NCBI RefSeq assembly: GCF_013177315.1
Contig: NZ_CP053661.1
Span: 5,456,001-5,520,000 of the forward strand
DNA length: 64,000 bases
Origin: Thermoleptolyngbya sichuanensis A183
GTDB taxonomy: Bacteria; Cyanobacteriota; Cyanobacteriia; Elainellales; Elainellaceae
Reading direction: 5' to 3'
The translations under genes and the position numbers were made by a program. Positions 8,710 to 17,488 of this stretch are shown piece after piece (position 1 is the stretch's first letter; each line of letters starts with the position of its first letter). The notes below the pieces were generated by a model. It was not told the origin of the DNA. It worked only from the letters and a program-made list of their open reading frames with translations, and did no database searches.

Positions 8710-10222
8710 TTAGTTTGGACTAACTGGCATCACAATAATGCTCAACAGGATGCCATAAAGAATCTGCTCAACCGTTCATAACAGTTGAACTTAAGGAATT
8801 GGATACAATCCTGCTCGCAGTTAAGCTGCTGTTGCAACCGGACTGTTCAGGGATTGTTCGGATGTCTTGCGTTTCGAGGCTCGTTTTTTGACCATCGGAT
8901 AGCAGGGACGAGGAGTTGGCTTGTGCCCCTTGCCTCGTCCTGGCGATTTACCACGAGGTTTAGGCGCAGGAGCAGGGGTGCCAATCGCTGCCAAAATGCC
9001 TGCAAACGCTTGTGCGACCCGACCCGGAGTCAACGTTTCTTGCGGTGCCTGCCAGGGCAAGGGGTGGTCAGTACAGTCCTTTCGCGCTAACCACAACTGC
9101 CAACTGAGCAACGGCATCAGGCTGCTCCACTGTTCGGTTGCCGATACAGAACTGAACTGGGGATGTGTCCAATATAGCCTCTGCTTGGCAAAGCGATACC
9201 AGTGTTCAATGGCAAAGCGACGGAGGTAGTGCAACCACAGGGTTTCTAACGGAGGCATCTGCTCACCCAGCCAAACTAACCACAAAGGAGCCAAGCGTCG
9301 CGTGCTGCTCTGTGTCTCCAGCACCTCCACGCGCAACACTTCCATTGCCCGTTTGGGGGATTTGCGGAAATGGTATGCACTCCAACGACTGACCCGCACT
9401 CGTCCCCAGTTGGGATCATCGACTTCAACGGTTTCGACCGGGACACTCCAAGTGTCAGGGTCATTGAGTTTCATCTTATGTCCATGCTTGGCAGGTGCGC
9501 CTCGCCCTCGATACGCTGGGGGCGCGCCATAGACACATCGATTGGATGTAACCCGCAGCAGCAAGTCTGCCTCAATCCCTGCCGTTTGGTTGACAAAACT
9601 GGCATTGCCGTACCCTCGGTCGTAGATCGCCAACGGACGCACCGCTAACTGCCGAGTCACTTGTTTGAGTTGGAATGCCGCTTTACTGGCGGGTGTTTCA
9701 AAGCTGGTGATGCGCTCATGCCGCAATGGTAATGCCCAACTGCCCCTGTCTTCAGCAATCCAGGCTAAGGTACTGTAGTTTTGTCCGGCTATCGGGGCAT
9801 GTCCTGTTCTGCCTGATAAGGTGCGGTCTTTCAAACGCCTGGCAGCAGGACGGTTCCACCGACTCGCATCACCTGCCAACAACGGTTGCTGCTGAGTCGG
9901 TATCTGCTGCACCAACAGCTTCAGCACCTTTGATCGGGGTAGGCGGCTATCGCGCAACGCTTCATAGGTGCTCGACCACTGGCGACGAAAGACAGGACTC
10001 TGCGATAGCCTCACAAACGACACGATGCACGCACTCACTAACACGGCATCCATCAGATCAAACAGGGCATCTCTGGCGTTTCCCAAGCTGGCATACAACG
10101 TTTGGCGAAATTGCTGAAGTTCGTTGAAAATCATGGGGTCAATGTTGGTTGTACTTCATTGACCTTACGGCAGTCGGTGCTTCTCATTGACTGCCTTCCT
10201 CTTCACCATTAGTCCAAACTAA
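8710..10222. mobile_element. Complete insertion sequence, 1513 bp
   Basis: Perfect terminal inverted repeats TTAGTTTGGACTAA lie at 8710-8723 and 10209-10222. They are flanked by a 10-bp direct duplication, AGGTAGATCT at 8700-8709 and AGGTAGATTT at 10223-10232, with one mismatch. One intact transposase gene occupies most of the element on the minus strand. Intact ends, a near-perfect target duplication and an unbroken transposase point to a fairly recent insertion. Confidence 0.93.
8821..10134 (-). CDS. DDE transposase of the IS (IS4/IS701-like)
   Basis: A 437-residue RNase H-fold transposase. The likely catalytic triad is D89 (in AGDASRW), D172 (in IYDRGYGN) and E310 (in FAIEHWYRFAKQRLYW); the Y-x(2)-R-x(3)-K spacing around E310 is the IS4-type C1 signature. 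The C-terminus is a basic, low-complexity tail with KPRGKSPGRGKGHKP. The start at 10134 leaves 88 bp to the right end of the element. The 10-bp target duplication is closer to IS4 than to IS701 habits, but the exact family was not checked. Confidence 0.9.
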   Translation of the reverse strand: MIFNELQQFRQTLYASLGNARDALFDLMDAVLVSACIVSFVRLSQSPVFRRQWSSTYEALRDSRLPRSKVLKLLVQQIPTQQQPLLAGDASRWNRPAARRLKDRTLSGRTGHAPIAGQNYSTLAWIAEDRGSWALPLRHERITSFETPASKAAFQLKQVTRQLAVRPLAIYDRGYGNASFVNQTAGIEADLLLRVTSNRCVYGAPPAYRGRGAPAKHGHKMKLNDPDTWSVPVETVEVDDPNWGRVRVSRWSAYHFRKSPKRAMEVLRVEVLETQSSTRRLAPLWLVWLGEQMPPLETLWLHYLRRFAIEHWYRFAKQRLYWTHPQFSSVSATEQWSSLMPLLSWQLWLARKDCTDHPLPWQAPQETLTPGRVAQAFAGILAAIGTPAPAPKPRGKSPGRGKGHKPTPRPCYPMVKKRASKRKTSEQSLNSPVATAA

Positions 10223-10242
10223 AGGTAGATTTATACCCTCAA

Positions 10243-10278
10243 AAAGATGCGCCCCGAAGCAGTTCGGAGCGCATCTTT
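10243..10278 (+). terminator. Intrinsic terminator, displaced from the ferritin-like gene
   Basis: AAAGATGCGC (10243-10252) pairs with GCGCATCTTT (10269-10278). Inside is a second stem, CCGAA/TTCGG, closing a four-base loop. The strand ends in a short T-run. It sits 10 bp beyond the right target duplication, so before the insertion it lay about 40 bp after the stop at 8701. Confidence 0.8.
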
Positions 10279-10280
10279 GT

Positions 10281-10310
10281 CTTCAAACGTCTTCAAACGT
10301 TTTCAAACTC
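10281..10310. repeat. 10-bp tandem repeat, 3 units
   Basis: Units cttcaaacgt, cttcaaacgt and tttcaaactc directly precede MITE A copy 2. No coding function. Confidence 0.8.
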
Positions 10311-10312
10311 GT

Positions 10313-10404
10313 TAGGACTTACGCAGTTAGACCATTTCTCGCGGGCTGCGCCCGCAAGAAATGGTCTAAAACCCAAAGAGCTTATCGCAAGGGCGTAAAT
10401 CCTA
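10313..10404. mobile_element. 92-bp miniature inverted-repeat element, family A copy 2
   Basis: Ends TAGGACTTACGCA (10313-10325) and GGCGTAAATCCTA (10392-10404). The inner palindrome AGACCATTTCTCGCGGGC pairs with GCCCGCAAGAAATGGTCT, one mismatch. It is the same length as copies at 7341 and 60833. The inner arms differ from copy 1 at paired positions, so both arms changed together. Confidence 0.85.
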
Positions 10405-10464
10405 CTCGTAAACTCTGCCAGTCTCTTAGAACCTAAACTCTAGACAGGGCTGATGCGAGAACGC

Positions 10465-13065
10465 CTACTCCAAATCGCGCAGCAGTTGGCGAATCTTGGA
10501 ACCTTGCCGTGCATCCAGGTGTGCAGGAAAAGAGACCTCGACATCCGCCGTCACGCCGCCTGCCGAGCGATTCACCAAAAACACCACACCGTCAGATGAC
10601 TGGGCATTGGAAACCCGCACGTCTTCGATCTGCCCCACCAGACGCTTCGGATTGTCATCTGTCGTATGCTGGCTCAGCAGCAAACCCACAGGCGGCTGAG
10701 CTTGCTGCAACATCTCGATGTTGGGCAGCAGGTTGCCGTCCATTTCAATCCGCAGGCTGCGCGAACTAATCTCCTTGGCAATGCCAGGATAAAACTGTCC
10801 CTCCCAATAAATCTGAGCAGCAGCGTGGATTTGCTTGCGAATTTCAGTCGGTACGGCGGGTTTGGGATCGCGGAAGGCCCGCAGCAAGCCCGTCGCCAAA
10901 AACGCCAGCGATTGGAATGGACGGTCGATTTCGGTACGCTTCTGCGCGTACCATTCCTCCACGTCGGAATACAGCACCAGCACCAGCGCATCATTTTGAG
11001 ACTGCGACAGGTTCACAAAGTCCACTGCCACAACGACTTGGTCTTCGCTAATCGGGTCAACTCGAATCACCCGCGCATCCAAAAACGCTCGCTTGCCAAA
11101 GTCGCCAGTGAGTTCGATTTCAACCGCATCGGGCAGGTTCGGCCAGCTATCCAGCACAATCCGCGCCCCGTTCTCGCTGACATCCAGCGTCTTGCCAGAC
11201 AGGGTTTCGTTGTTGTTGCCGTAGATGACTGCACCCAGCTTGCGTTCCAGACGGTGTGCCCGCCGCAGTTGCGGCTGTTCATAGGCTACCAGCAGCGCCG
11301 CCACCAGCAGCACTAGGTTAAACACACACCAAGCAGCGTTGATGATGACGGCTTCTTTTGCTTCGGGCTGAAGCACCAGCCAGAAAGGGACGGCCAGCAG
11401 CGACAGCACCAGTAGCGACACAACAATCAGGGAGGCTTTGGCAGATTCGTAATCGAAGCTGCGTTTTGTGACCTTTACGCCCTTGTCGGTCACGTTGAAG
11501 CTGCCTAGCTTGGGGTTAATCAGCGCCATAAAGGTCACAATGCCATCCTGAAACGCCATCGCGTACTCAAACACTTCGTTCCAGAACGAAAAGCGGACTT
11601 CTTTGGCGGTGATGTAGTTGGCATTTAGCGCCAGGGCAATGTGAGGTAATGCATACACCAGCGTTTCCACACCCAGACCGCGAATCAGGTTAATACCAAA
11701 CAGCAGGTACAGCACTGGCGATAGTGCATACATGATGCGCGGAAACCCAAAGAAAAAGTGGGTGGTGGCGGAGGTGTAGCACAACCGCTGCGGCAGCGTG
11801 AGCTTGAGTTTGCGGTTAAACAGTGGATTCTCTAGCCGCAGGATTTGTGCCATGCCTCGTGCCCAGCGCACCTGCTGCCCTACGTAGGAGGAGAATTTCT
11901 CTGGTGCCAACCCCGCCACCATGATTTTGTCGTAGTAGACCGACTCATAGCCCAGGGAGTGTAGCCGCAGCGAGGTGTGGCAGTCTTCGGTCACGGTTTC
12001 CACCGCGATGCCGCCGATCCGCAGTACGTAGTCCCGTCGAATCACTGCCGCAGAACCGCAGAAGAAGGTGGCGTTCCAAAAGTCGTTGCCCTTTTGCACC
12101 ACCTTGTAGAACAGCTCGTTGCCGACGGGGACTCGCCCCTGAGTCAGCAGGTTGCGCTCGAAGGGATCGGGGTTGTAAAACCAGTGCGGGGTTTGGACGA
12201 GTGCGACCTTGGCGTTGTAGAAAAAGCCGACCGTTTCCTGAAGAAACTGCCGCGATGGAATGTGGTCGCAGTCGAGGATTAGCACTAGGTCGCCTCGCGT
12301 GCGGCGCATGGCAGTATTGATATTGCCTGCTTTGGCGTGGTCGTTGTTGTCCCGCGTCAGCATGGTGCAGCCGATCTCTTCGCACATGCGGCGCAGCTTT
12401 TCCCGACGATCGGGAAATTTCCGTCCGTCGTCTAGCACATAGACTCGCTTTTTCTCTTCGGGGTAGTCCAGCGCCAGAGCCGCGAGGGCCGTCTTGCGGA
12501 CGATCTCGACATCCTCGTTGTAGGTGGGAATGTATACGTCAACGTTGAACCATTGACTTTGGGGAATGCCGGACAGATCAACGGGCTGGCGATCGCGCAG
12601 TTTTAGCGTCTGAAAATAGGACAGAAACAGCGTGGCGATCGCATATAGCTCCGCCATGAACAACACAATACTGAAGGTTGCATTGAGCCAGCCATCCAGG
12701 TTCAGCGTATAGCTCGTGCGGTAATAGAGGTACCGCATCGTCGTGACGATACTCAGCCAGGCCAGGAACAAATGCAGATACTCGCTTGCTTGGCGCTGGG
12801 TTTGCCACTGCTCTAGCTTCACCACAGCCCAGCCCAGCAAGATCAAGAATACTGCCACAACGCCCTGCTGCCAGATTTTTAGCGGCGTAACGATTAGCGG
12901 CGCAGACAGCACCATCAGACCAATGACCAGCCAAAAGAGCTGCGTGCTGCGTGCCCTAGGAAAAAAGCGGTCAAACCAGTTCGGCACTCGCAGCAGCCAC
13001 CGCGCAATCCACGGCTGCTGACGAGAGACGGGTTCGACGGGGGCTTGAGACATGGAACTCGTCAT
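10465..13065 (-). CDS. bcsA: Cellulose synthase catalytic subunit with PilZ domain
   Basis: An 866-residue family-2 glycosyltransferase that polymerises UDP-glucose into beta-1,4-glucan while moving it across the inner membrane. Two to four N-terminal membrane helices precede the GT domain. Catalytic motifs are DDG (212-214), DCD (265-267), TED (359-361) and QQVRW (397-401). More membrane helices follow, then a PilZ domain with RRAHRLERK and DVSENGARI, the c-di-GMP-binding arrangement, so activity is likely switched on by c-di-GMP. The start ATG overlaps the stop of bcsB as ATGA, implying translational coupling. It is the last gene of the cellulose run. Confidence 0.95.
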   Translation of the reverse strand: MTSSMSQAPVEPVSRQQPWIARWLLRVPNWFDRFFPRARSTQLFWLVIGLMVLSAPLIVTPLKIWQQGVVAVFLILLGWAVVKLEQWQTQRQASEYLHLFLAWLSIVTTMRYLYYRTSYTLNLDGWLNATFSIVLFMAELYAIATLFLSYFQTLKLRDRQPVDLSGIPQSQWFNVDVYIPTYNEDVEIVRKTALAALALDYPEEKKRVYVLDDGRKFPDRREKLRRMCEEIGCTMLTRDNNDHAKAGNINTAMRRTRGDLVLILDCDHIPSRQFLQETVGFFYNAKVALVQTPHWFYNPDPFERNLLTQGRVPVGNELFYKVVQKGNDFWNATFFCGSAAVIRRDYVLRIGGIAVETVTEDCHTSLRLHSLGYESVYYDKIMVAGLAPEKFSSYVGQQVRWARGMAQILRLENPLFNRKLKLTLPQRLCYTSATTHFFFGFPRIMYALSPVLYLLFGINLIRGLGVETLVYALPHIALALNANYITAKEVRFSFWNEVFEYAMAFQDGIVTFMALINPKLGSFNVTDKGVKVTKRSFDYESAKASLIVVSLLVLSLLAVPFWLVLQPEAKEAVIINAAWCVFNLVLLVAALLVAYEQPQLRRAHRLERKLGAVIYGNNNETLSGKTLDVSENGARIVLDSWPNLPDAVEIELTGDFGKRAFLDARVIRVDPISEDQVVVAVDFVNLSQSQNDALVLVLYSDVEEWYAQKRTEIDRPFQSLAFLATGLLRAFRDPKPAVPTEIRKQIHAAAQIYWEGQFYPGIAKEISSRSLRIEMDGNLLPNIEMLQQAQPPVGLLLSQHTTDDNPKRLVGQIEDVRVSNAQSSDGVVFLVNRSAGGVTADVEVSFPAHLDARQGSKIRQLLRDLE

Positions 13066-15614
13066 TTTACCTCTCCTGACTTGGCGAGCCGATTAACGTA
13101 GAGCTGAGAAATGCCATACAGCAGCAGTGAGATTAACAGAATGCCCGTCGGCAGCAGGAACCAGTTGTCTTGAATAAAGATGGAGATTCGGCTCAGGAAG
13201 CCGGTTCTTTGCACCTGCTGGAGCGGTTCCTCCCGCAGGATATCGAGCTTGTAGGCGTAGGGGTCATTGGGCGATGGATTGGGCTTGTTTCGGCTAATCA
13301 GCACCGTGTCGCCGTTGAGTTGAGAAAACAGCGGGTCGCGCTTGAACACCTCTGCCGCGTCGGTGAGGCCCTGTTCGCTCTGTCCGGTGATGGCCAGCAC
13401 CGCGCGATCGCCATTATTCGGCGACACCATCAGCTTCACCACACCCTGACCATCGGGCAAAGCCTGCACCCGGCTACCGCGCCAGCCCCGCGAAAACAGA
13501 TTGCGGAGTTCAAAACCACCAGACTCCATCACTTCGGGCAATGGGAAGCGATCGCGCGTCCCAATTCCCACCAAGTTCATACCCCGCGCCTCAGCAGGCA
13601 GATTGCCACCCGTGTAAACTTGCAGGTTCACCGAATTGGCGCGGCTCAGCCGACCCAGCCGCTCACTCACCGCCAGCATGGTTCGCACATCTGCATCCCG
13701 TGGGGCACTCGGCACCACAAACGCCGTCTCCGACAAATCCTGCGGTGCGGTAAACGGATAGCCAAATTGCAATAGCCTCAAATCCGGCATCCGAGTGAAA
13801 ATGTCTCGCTTCAGATTAAAGTCCGTGTCGCCATGCAGCGTTCCCCAGAGGGATTGATCTCTGGATAAACCACAGACCTCAGCAGAGCGCGGATTTAGGT
13901 TAAACACCACATTCAACTGCGAATCTGGCTGAATCAGCGCTGCGGGCAAATCCACATCCAGCGAATCGCGACCGCCCCTTGCAGAATTCAGCCGCTTAGA
14001 GCCAATCGTCACATCATCCAGCCGTACCTCCACCGTCGAAGTGCGTGGATCAACCTGAGCGCTGTAGCTATAATCCACCCTCATGCGGCTGCCCCGCGAA
14101 AAGCGGTCATCGGGCAGCGCCCGGAACGGAATTTCAATGGGTGGTGCATTCGTGCCATGCACTGTAATGTCTTCAAAGTTCTGTCCGCCGAGCGTGGTTA
14201 AATCACGCAGGGTAAAGCTATTGCGCGTGGGCAGATAGCCCGGCCACTCGCGGGGCGCAGGCGACGGCTCATTCACCAGATTGGTCACCGTCAACACCTG
14301 ACCCGTACCAATCTGCGCCTCTTTGGTCTGCACTAGGAACTGCACCGCCTTCTGCACACCTGCTGCTGAATTTCCCGTTGCTACGAGAACGGGTAAACCG
14401 TTGTCTTCCAGTGTGGTCAACATTAAAACGCCTGTATCGCCGGGCAGCGGCGTGTTGTTGCCGTCCAACAACTGACCGTTGCGAATCGGCAGCGGCAGCG
14501 ATAAGTCTGACAGAACAGGCTGCTCTGCTGGAGTCCCCAGAATGACCACGCGATCGTTCCACTGGAGGTTATCCAAACTGCCCACTAGCCGAGTGTTGAG
14601 CGGGCGAAAGTCCACGATCCGCCCTGCCTCAGCCTGAAAGATGGCTGCTGCATTAAGCCAGGTGTCGCTGTAAGCGCGAGGCCGTAGATACGTAATCTGA
14701 TTGGTATCGAGACTGAGGGTGTCAATGAACGGGAACGGATAGCGGCTGAAATCCAGTGGAACAGACTCTAACGCATAGTCCAGAATGACCTTGGAATCGG
14801 GTAGAATCTCGGTCCACAAGGTCGGGTCGGTGGCAACGGTGCAGTCTTCATTCGTCTGCTGCTCTGCCAGAATTGAAATCTCGTTGTAGTCCTGAATTAG
14901 ATTGGACGGCACCTCGAAGACCACCTGACCAATCTGAGAATTGGGACGATTCAGCGGCACGCTGCCCACGCTGGTATCGTTTACCCGAACCGTCAGGCTT
15001 GAGCGATCAGACAGCAGCGACGGCGAGTGCTGGAACCGCAGTACGAGCTTGGCAGTTTTGACATCCCACTGACGGGGACGGTTAAACCCAAGTCGAGCCG
15101 TTGGGTATACGCCTTCCATGCGGAGGCGATTGCCCACCACCGGGCTGCGGTTGAACTCAATCACATGCTGGTAGGTGGGTTCTGGCTTGGGCGCGGCGGG
15201 CGACGCGGTGGCAGCGGGCGGGTTCGCTGGCTGGGGGGTGGCGGCTGGCCGGGTTGGGCTGGCCGGGGCCGCAGGACGAGCGGCCGGACGAGACGGCTGG
15301 CTGGGCGGCTGGGCAGGCGCGGCCCGGCGCACGGCAGGGGCGGGGCGGGGCGCAGGCTGAAAGTTTGGCGGAGTCGCTGGCCGATTTGGCAAGGACAACT
15401 CCCGGATCAGCGTGTTTTCTCGCTGCTGCACGCTGGTTTGCGCGGATGCGCTGGGCAGCAGGCTCAGGCCCGCTCCTAGACCCAATAGAACGAGCAGAAT
15501 TGCCAGGATTTGGTTTCGTTTGACACGCTTCCGGCGTGTCCGACCAGCGGGAGAGGCGTTGGGTGAGTGGTCTCGATTAAACGTAAGAAACCATTGACGC
15601 AGCGAACGAAACAT
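13062..15614 (-). CDS. bcsB: Cellulose synthase periplasmic subunit (BcsB type)
   Basis: An 850-residue BcsB-like protein. A basic N-terminus and one hydrophobic segment (about residues 35-58) ending ASAQ form a signal sequence. A long Pro/Ala-rich linker (residues about 79-145) follows, then two repeats of carbohydrate-binding and flavodoxin-like domains. A single C-terminal membrane helix (WFLLPTGILLISLLLYGIS) docks it to BcsA. BcsB guides the glucan across the periplasm. The Pro/Ala linker is longer than in enterobacterial BcsB. It overlaps bcsA by 4 bp and follows the GH8 gene by 41 bp. Confidence 0.92.
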   Translation of the reverse strand: MFRSLRQWFLTFNRDHSPNASPAGRTRRKRVKRNQILAILLVLLGLGAGLSLLPSASAQTSVQQRENTLIRELSLPNRPATPPNFQPAPRPAPAVRRAAPAQPPSQPSRPAARPAAPASPTRPAATPQPANPPAATASPAAPKPEPTYQHVIEFNRSPVVGNRLRMEGVYPTARLGFNRPRQWDVKTAKLVLRFQHSPSLLSDRSSLTVRVNDTSVGSVPLNRPNSQIGQVVFEVPSNLIQDYNEISILAEQQTNEDCTVATDPTLWTEILPDSKVILDYALESVPLDFSRYPFPFIDTLSLDTNQITYLRPRAYSDTWLNAAAIFQAEAGRIVDFRPLNTRLVGSLDNLQWNDRVVILGTPAEQPVLSDLSLPLPIRNGQLLDGNNTPLPGDTGVLMLTTLEDNGLPVLVATGNSAAGVQKAVQFLVQTKEAQIGTGQVLTVTNLVNEPSPAPREWPGYLPTRNSFTLRDLTTLGGQNFEDITVHGTNAPPIEIPFRALPDDRFSRGSRMRVDYSYSAQVDPRTSTVEVRLDDVTIGSKRLNSARGGRDSLDVDLPAALIQPDSQLNVVFNLNPRSAEVCGLSRDQSLWGTLHGDTDFNLKRDIFTRMPDLRLLQFGYPFTAPQDLSETAFVVPSAPRDADVRTMLAVSERLGRLSRANSVNLQVYTGGNLPAEARGMNLVGIGTRDRFPLPEVMESGGFELRNLFSRGWRGSRVQALPDGQGVVKLMVSPNNGDRAVLAITGQSEQGLTDAAEVFKRDPLFSQLNGDTVLISRNKPNPSPNDPYAYKLDILREEPLQQVQRTGFLSRISIFIQDNWFLLPTGILLISLLLYGISQLYVNRLAKSGEVK

Positions 15615-15655
15615 AGACCTGTCTCTCTACTAGTAAAGGGGGTTTACGGGTCGGT

Positions 15656-16957
15656 CTAAGGCTGAAGCCAATTCACAGCCACATCAGTAGATGCAAGTAG
15701 CCCAAACCAAGCCAGATTTTGTGCGTAGTACGCAGAGTCGTTATCCCAAAAGCCGTTTTGATAAGCAGGAAGAAGCTTTTGCTGATAAATTTGCTCAGCA
15801 ATTTGAGGGTTTGTTAATTGAAATGCCGCAAACAACATGCCGTATTGGGATGTAGATTCGTAGGGCACGAGCGGCTGACCTTGCAGGTCAATCTGTGCTG
15901 GAATCTTTTGCTGGGCTTTCCATTTGGATTCCAGCGACGGCAAGTGCTGCTGCAAGTATTCCCAGGCGGCAGGCTCGTTAAACCACTGGGCATCAATTCC
16001 AACCCGCCACCAAACTCGATACGCATCGAATCCATAGATGCTGCGGATCGGGCTGGGGGGACGCAACGGAATATAGCTGTTTGTGGTGGTGTTGAGGGCG
16101 ACCCAATCGCTGGGCAGTTTGGCGGATGAAAGCTGGGAGGATTCGCGCAGGATCTTGTAGCTGCTGTCTACTAGGCTCAGCCAGTTGCGATCGCCATCTA
16201 TCTGGGCAAACAGGCGGAAGGCGTAGGGTGCGAGATAGGAGGGATTGAGGTGAAGCAGGTCTGGCTGGGGCTGAAACGCTTCCTTGGGCCCCGGCAGCAG
16301 ATAGCGCTGCTCGCTGGCTGACTGGGAATCGGAGGCACGAGCGGAGTGGGGAGGGACAGCCACTGTTGAGAGAGTCCAAAGATCTCTCAGCTTTATACGC
16401 GCTAGCTGGAGATAATCCGGACGGTTCCAGCGGCGGGCGGCGAGGATGAGGGCGGTTACTGCGTCGATATCAGCATCGCTGGCGAAATTCTCGTCCAGAA
16501 TCGTCCAATTGCCGTCTGCGTCTTTTCCCCACTTCCAGGCCCAGAGGTTGTCTCGGCGCTTGCCGTTTGCATCCATCCGCTGGAGATTTTCCTCGGCCCA
16601 GTTCAGGGTTTGAGCGAAGGTTTCTGGGTCGTCCATAAAGACGGCGCGGAGCATGGCGTAGGCCTGCCCTTCGGAGGTAGTTCGTTCGTCGGCTTCCCAG
16701 TCGATGACGCGGCCGTCTTGCTGGATAAATCTTTCTCGGTAGGCACTCCAGCTTTCGGCGAGGAGGAGTTGCTTGGAGACGATCGCCCCTGGGATTGGCT
16801 CAGGGGGGGCGCCTGTTTGGGACACGACGGTTGTATCGGGGGGTGTCCCCTGGGATAGCCCGGAGTCGTTGCAGCCCGCCAGGGTTGAGCCAAACACTAG
16901 CGCCAGGGCGATCGCCAACGGTCTCAGGCTGGAGGCGGCGAGTTGAAAAAGTTGCAT
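15656..16957 (-). CDS. bcsZ: GH8 endoglucanase (BcsZ type), lipoprotein
   Basis: A 433-residue glycoside hydrolase family 8 enzyme. The N-terminus ends in the lipobox STLAGC with the lipidated Cys at position 29, so it is membrane-anchored and faces the periplasm. The catalytic acid is E96 in TTSEGQAYAML, and DADIDAVTALILAARRW (161-177) is the second conserved GH8 block. BcsZ trims mis-ordered glucan during export. It lies directly upstream of bcsB, so it is very probably co-transcribed with bcsB and bcsA. Lipid anchoring is unusual, since enterobacterial BcsZ is soluble. Confidence 0.93.
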   Translation of the reverse strand: MQLFQLAASSLRPLAIALALVFGSTLAGCNDSGLSQGTPPDTTVVSQTGAPPEPIPGAIVSKQLLLAESWSAYRERFIQQDGRVIDWEADERTTSEGQAYAMLRAVFMDDPETFAQTLNWAEENLQRMDANGKRRDNLWAWKWGKDADGNWTILDENFASDADIDAVTALILAARRWNRPDYLQLARIKLRDLWTLSTVAVPPHSARASDSQSASEQRYLLPGPKEAFQPQPDLLHLNPSYLAPYAFRLFAQIDGDRNWLSLVDSSYKILRESSQLSSAKLPSDWVALNTTTNSYIPLRPPSPIRSIYGFDAYRVWWRVGIDAQWFNEPAAWEYLQQHLPSLESKWKAQQKIPAQIDLQGQPLVPYESTSQYGMLFAAFQLTNPQIAEQIYQQKLLPAYQNGFWDNDSAYYAQNLAWFGLLASTDVAVNWLQP

Positions 16958-17388
16958 AGACCAGCGTTCAAAGTGCGCTCTTTTCAGGAAGTCTCAGCAG
17001 GAATCTCAAAAAACTCTCAGCGAGATAAAGAAGGCAAGAAAAACTAGAACGATTCCTTCATCCATGACAATCCAAAATCATCCGCACATCCAACGAAAAA
17101 CGCTGCGCCTTACGGAAGATTCACATTTGACTAAAGATTTATATTCAGGCTGTAAATCTACTGGGCGATCGCCATTTCCCTAATCTAGTCACCGCAATAA
17201 AACACCTGGAAATGCTGTGGAAATACTATGGAAATACTATAGAAATGCCTGAAAGATCTTGTGCCTGCTACCCTTAAAGCCTTTGACCACGGGGGGCCTT
17301 AGCCCCGACCCCAACAGTCCAAATAGAGTGATTCGAGACGGGTATAAATTAGTAAAAATGCTTCAGTAGGAAGACTGAATCCGCAAAA
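16958..17388. other. Intergenic region upstream of bcsZ
   Basis: About 430 bp without a gene. It must carry any separate promoter for bcsZ-bcsB-bcsA. It contains an 11-bp tandem repeat (ggaaatactat, about 3-4 units, 17208-17250), one HIP1-related site at about 17164, and AT-rich stretches near 17120-17160. No operator is recognised. Confidence 0.5.
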
Positions 17389-17390
17389 AT

Positions 17391-17438
17391 AACACCGACC
17401 GTTCAGCATTGAAAATAGTCTGCTAGACGGTCGGTGTT
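17391..17438 (-). terminator. Probable intrinsic terminator of the TPR gene
   Basis: AACACCGACCG (17391-17401) and CGGTCGGTGTT (17428-17438) form an 11-bp perfect stem with a 26-base loop. On the minus strand it is followed by ATTTTTG. It lies about 50 bp after the TPR stop codon. The loop is longer than usual, so efficiency is uncertain. Confidence 0.65.
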
Positions 17439-17488
17439 GAGGCTATGAAAGTCGAGAATTGGGTGACTTTTTAGACAGGCTCCCAGCC

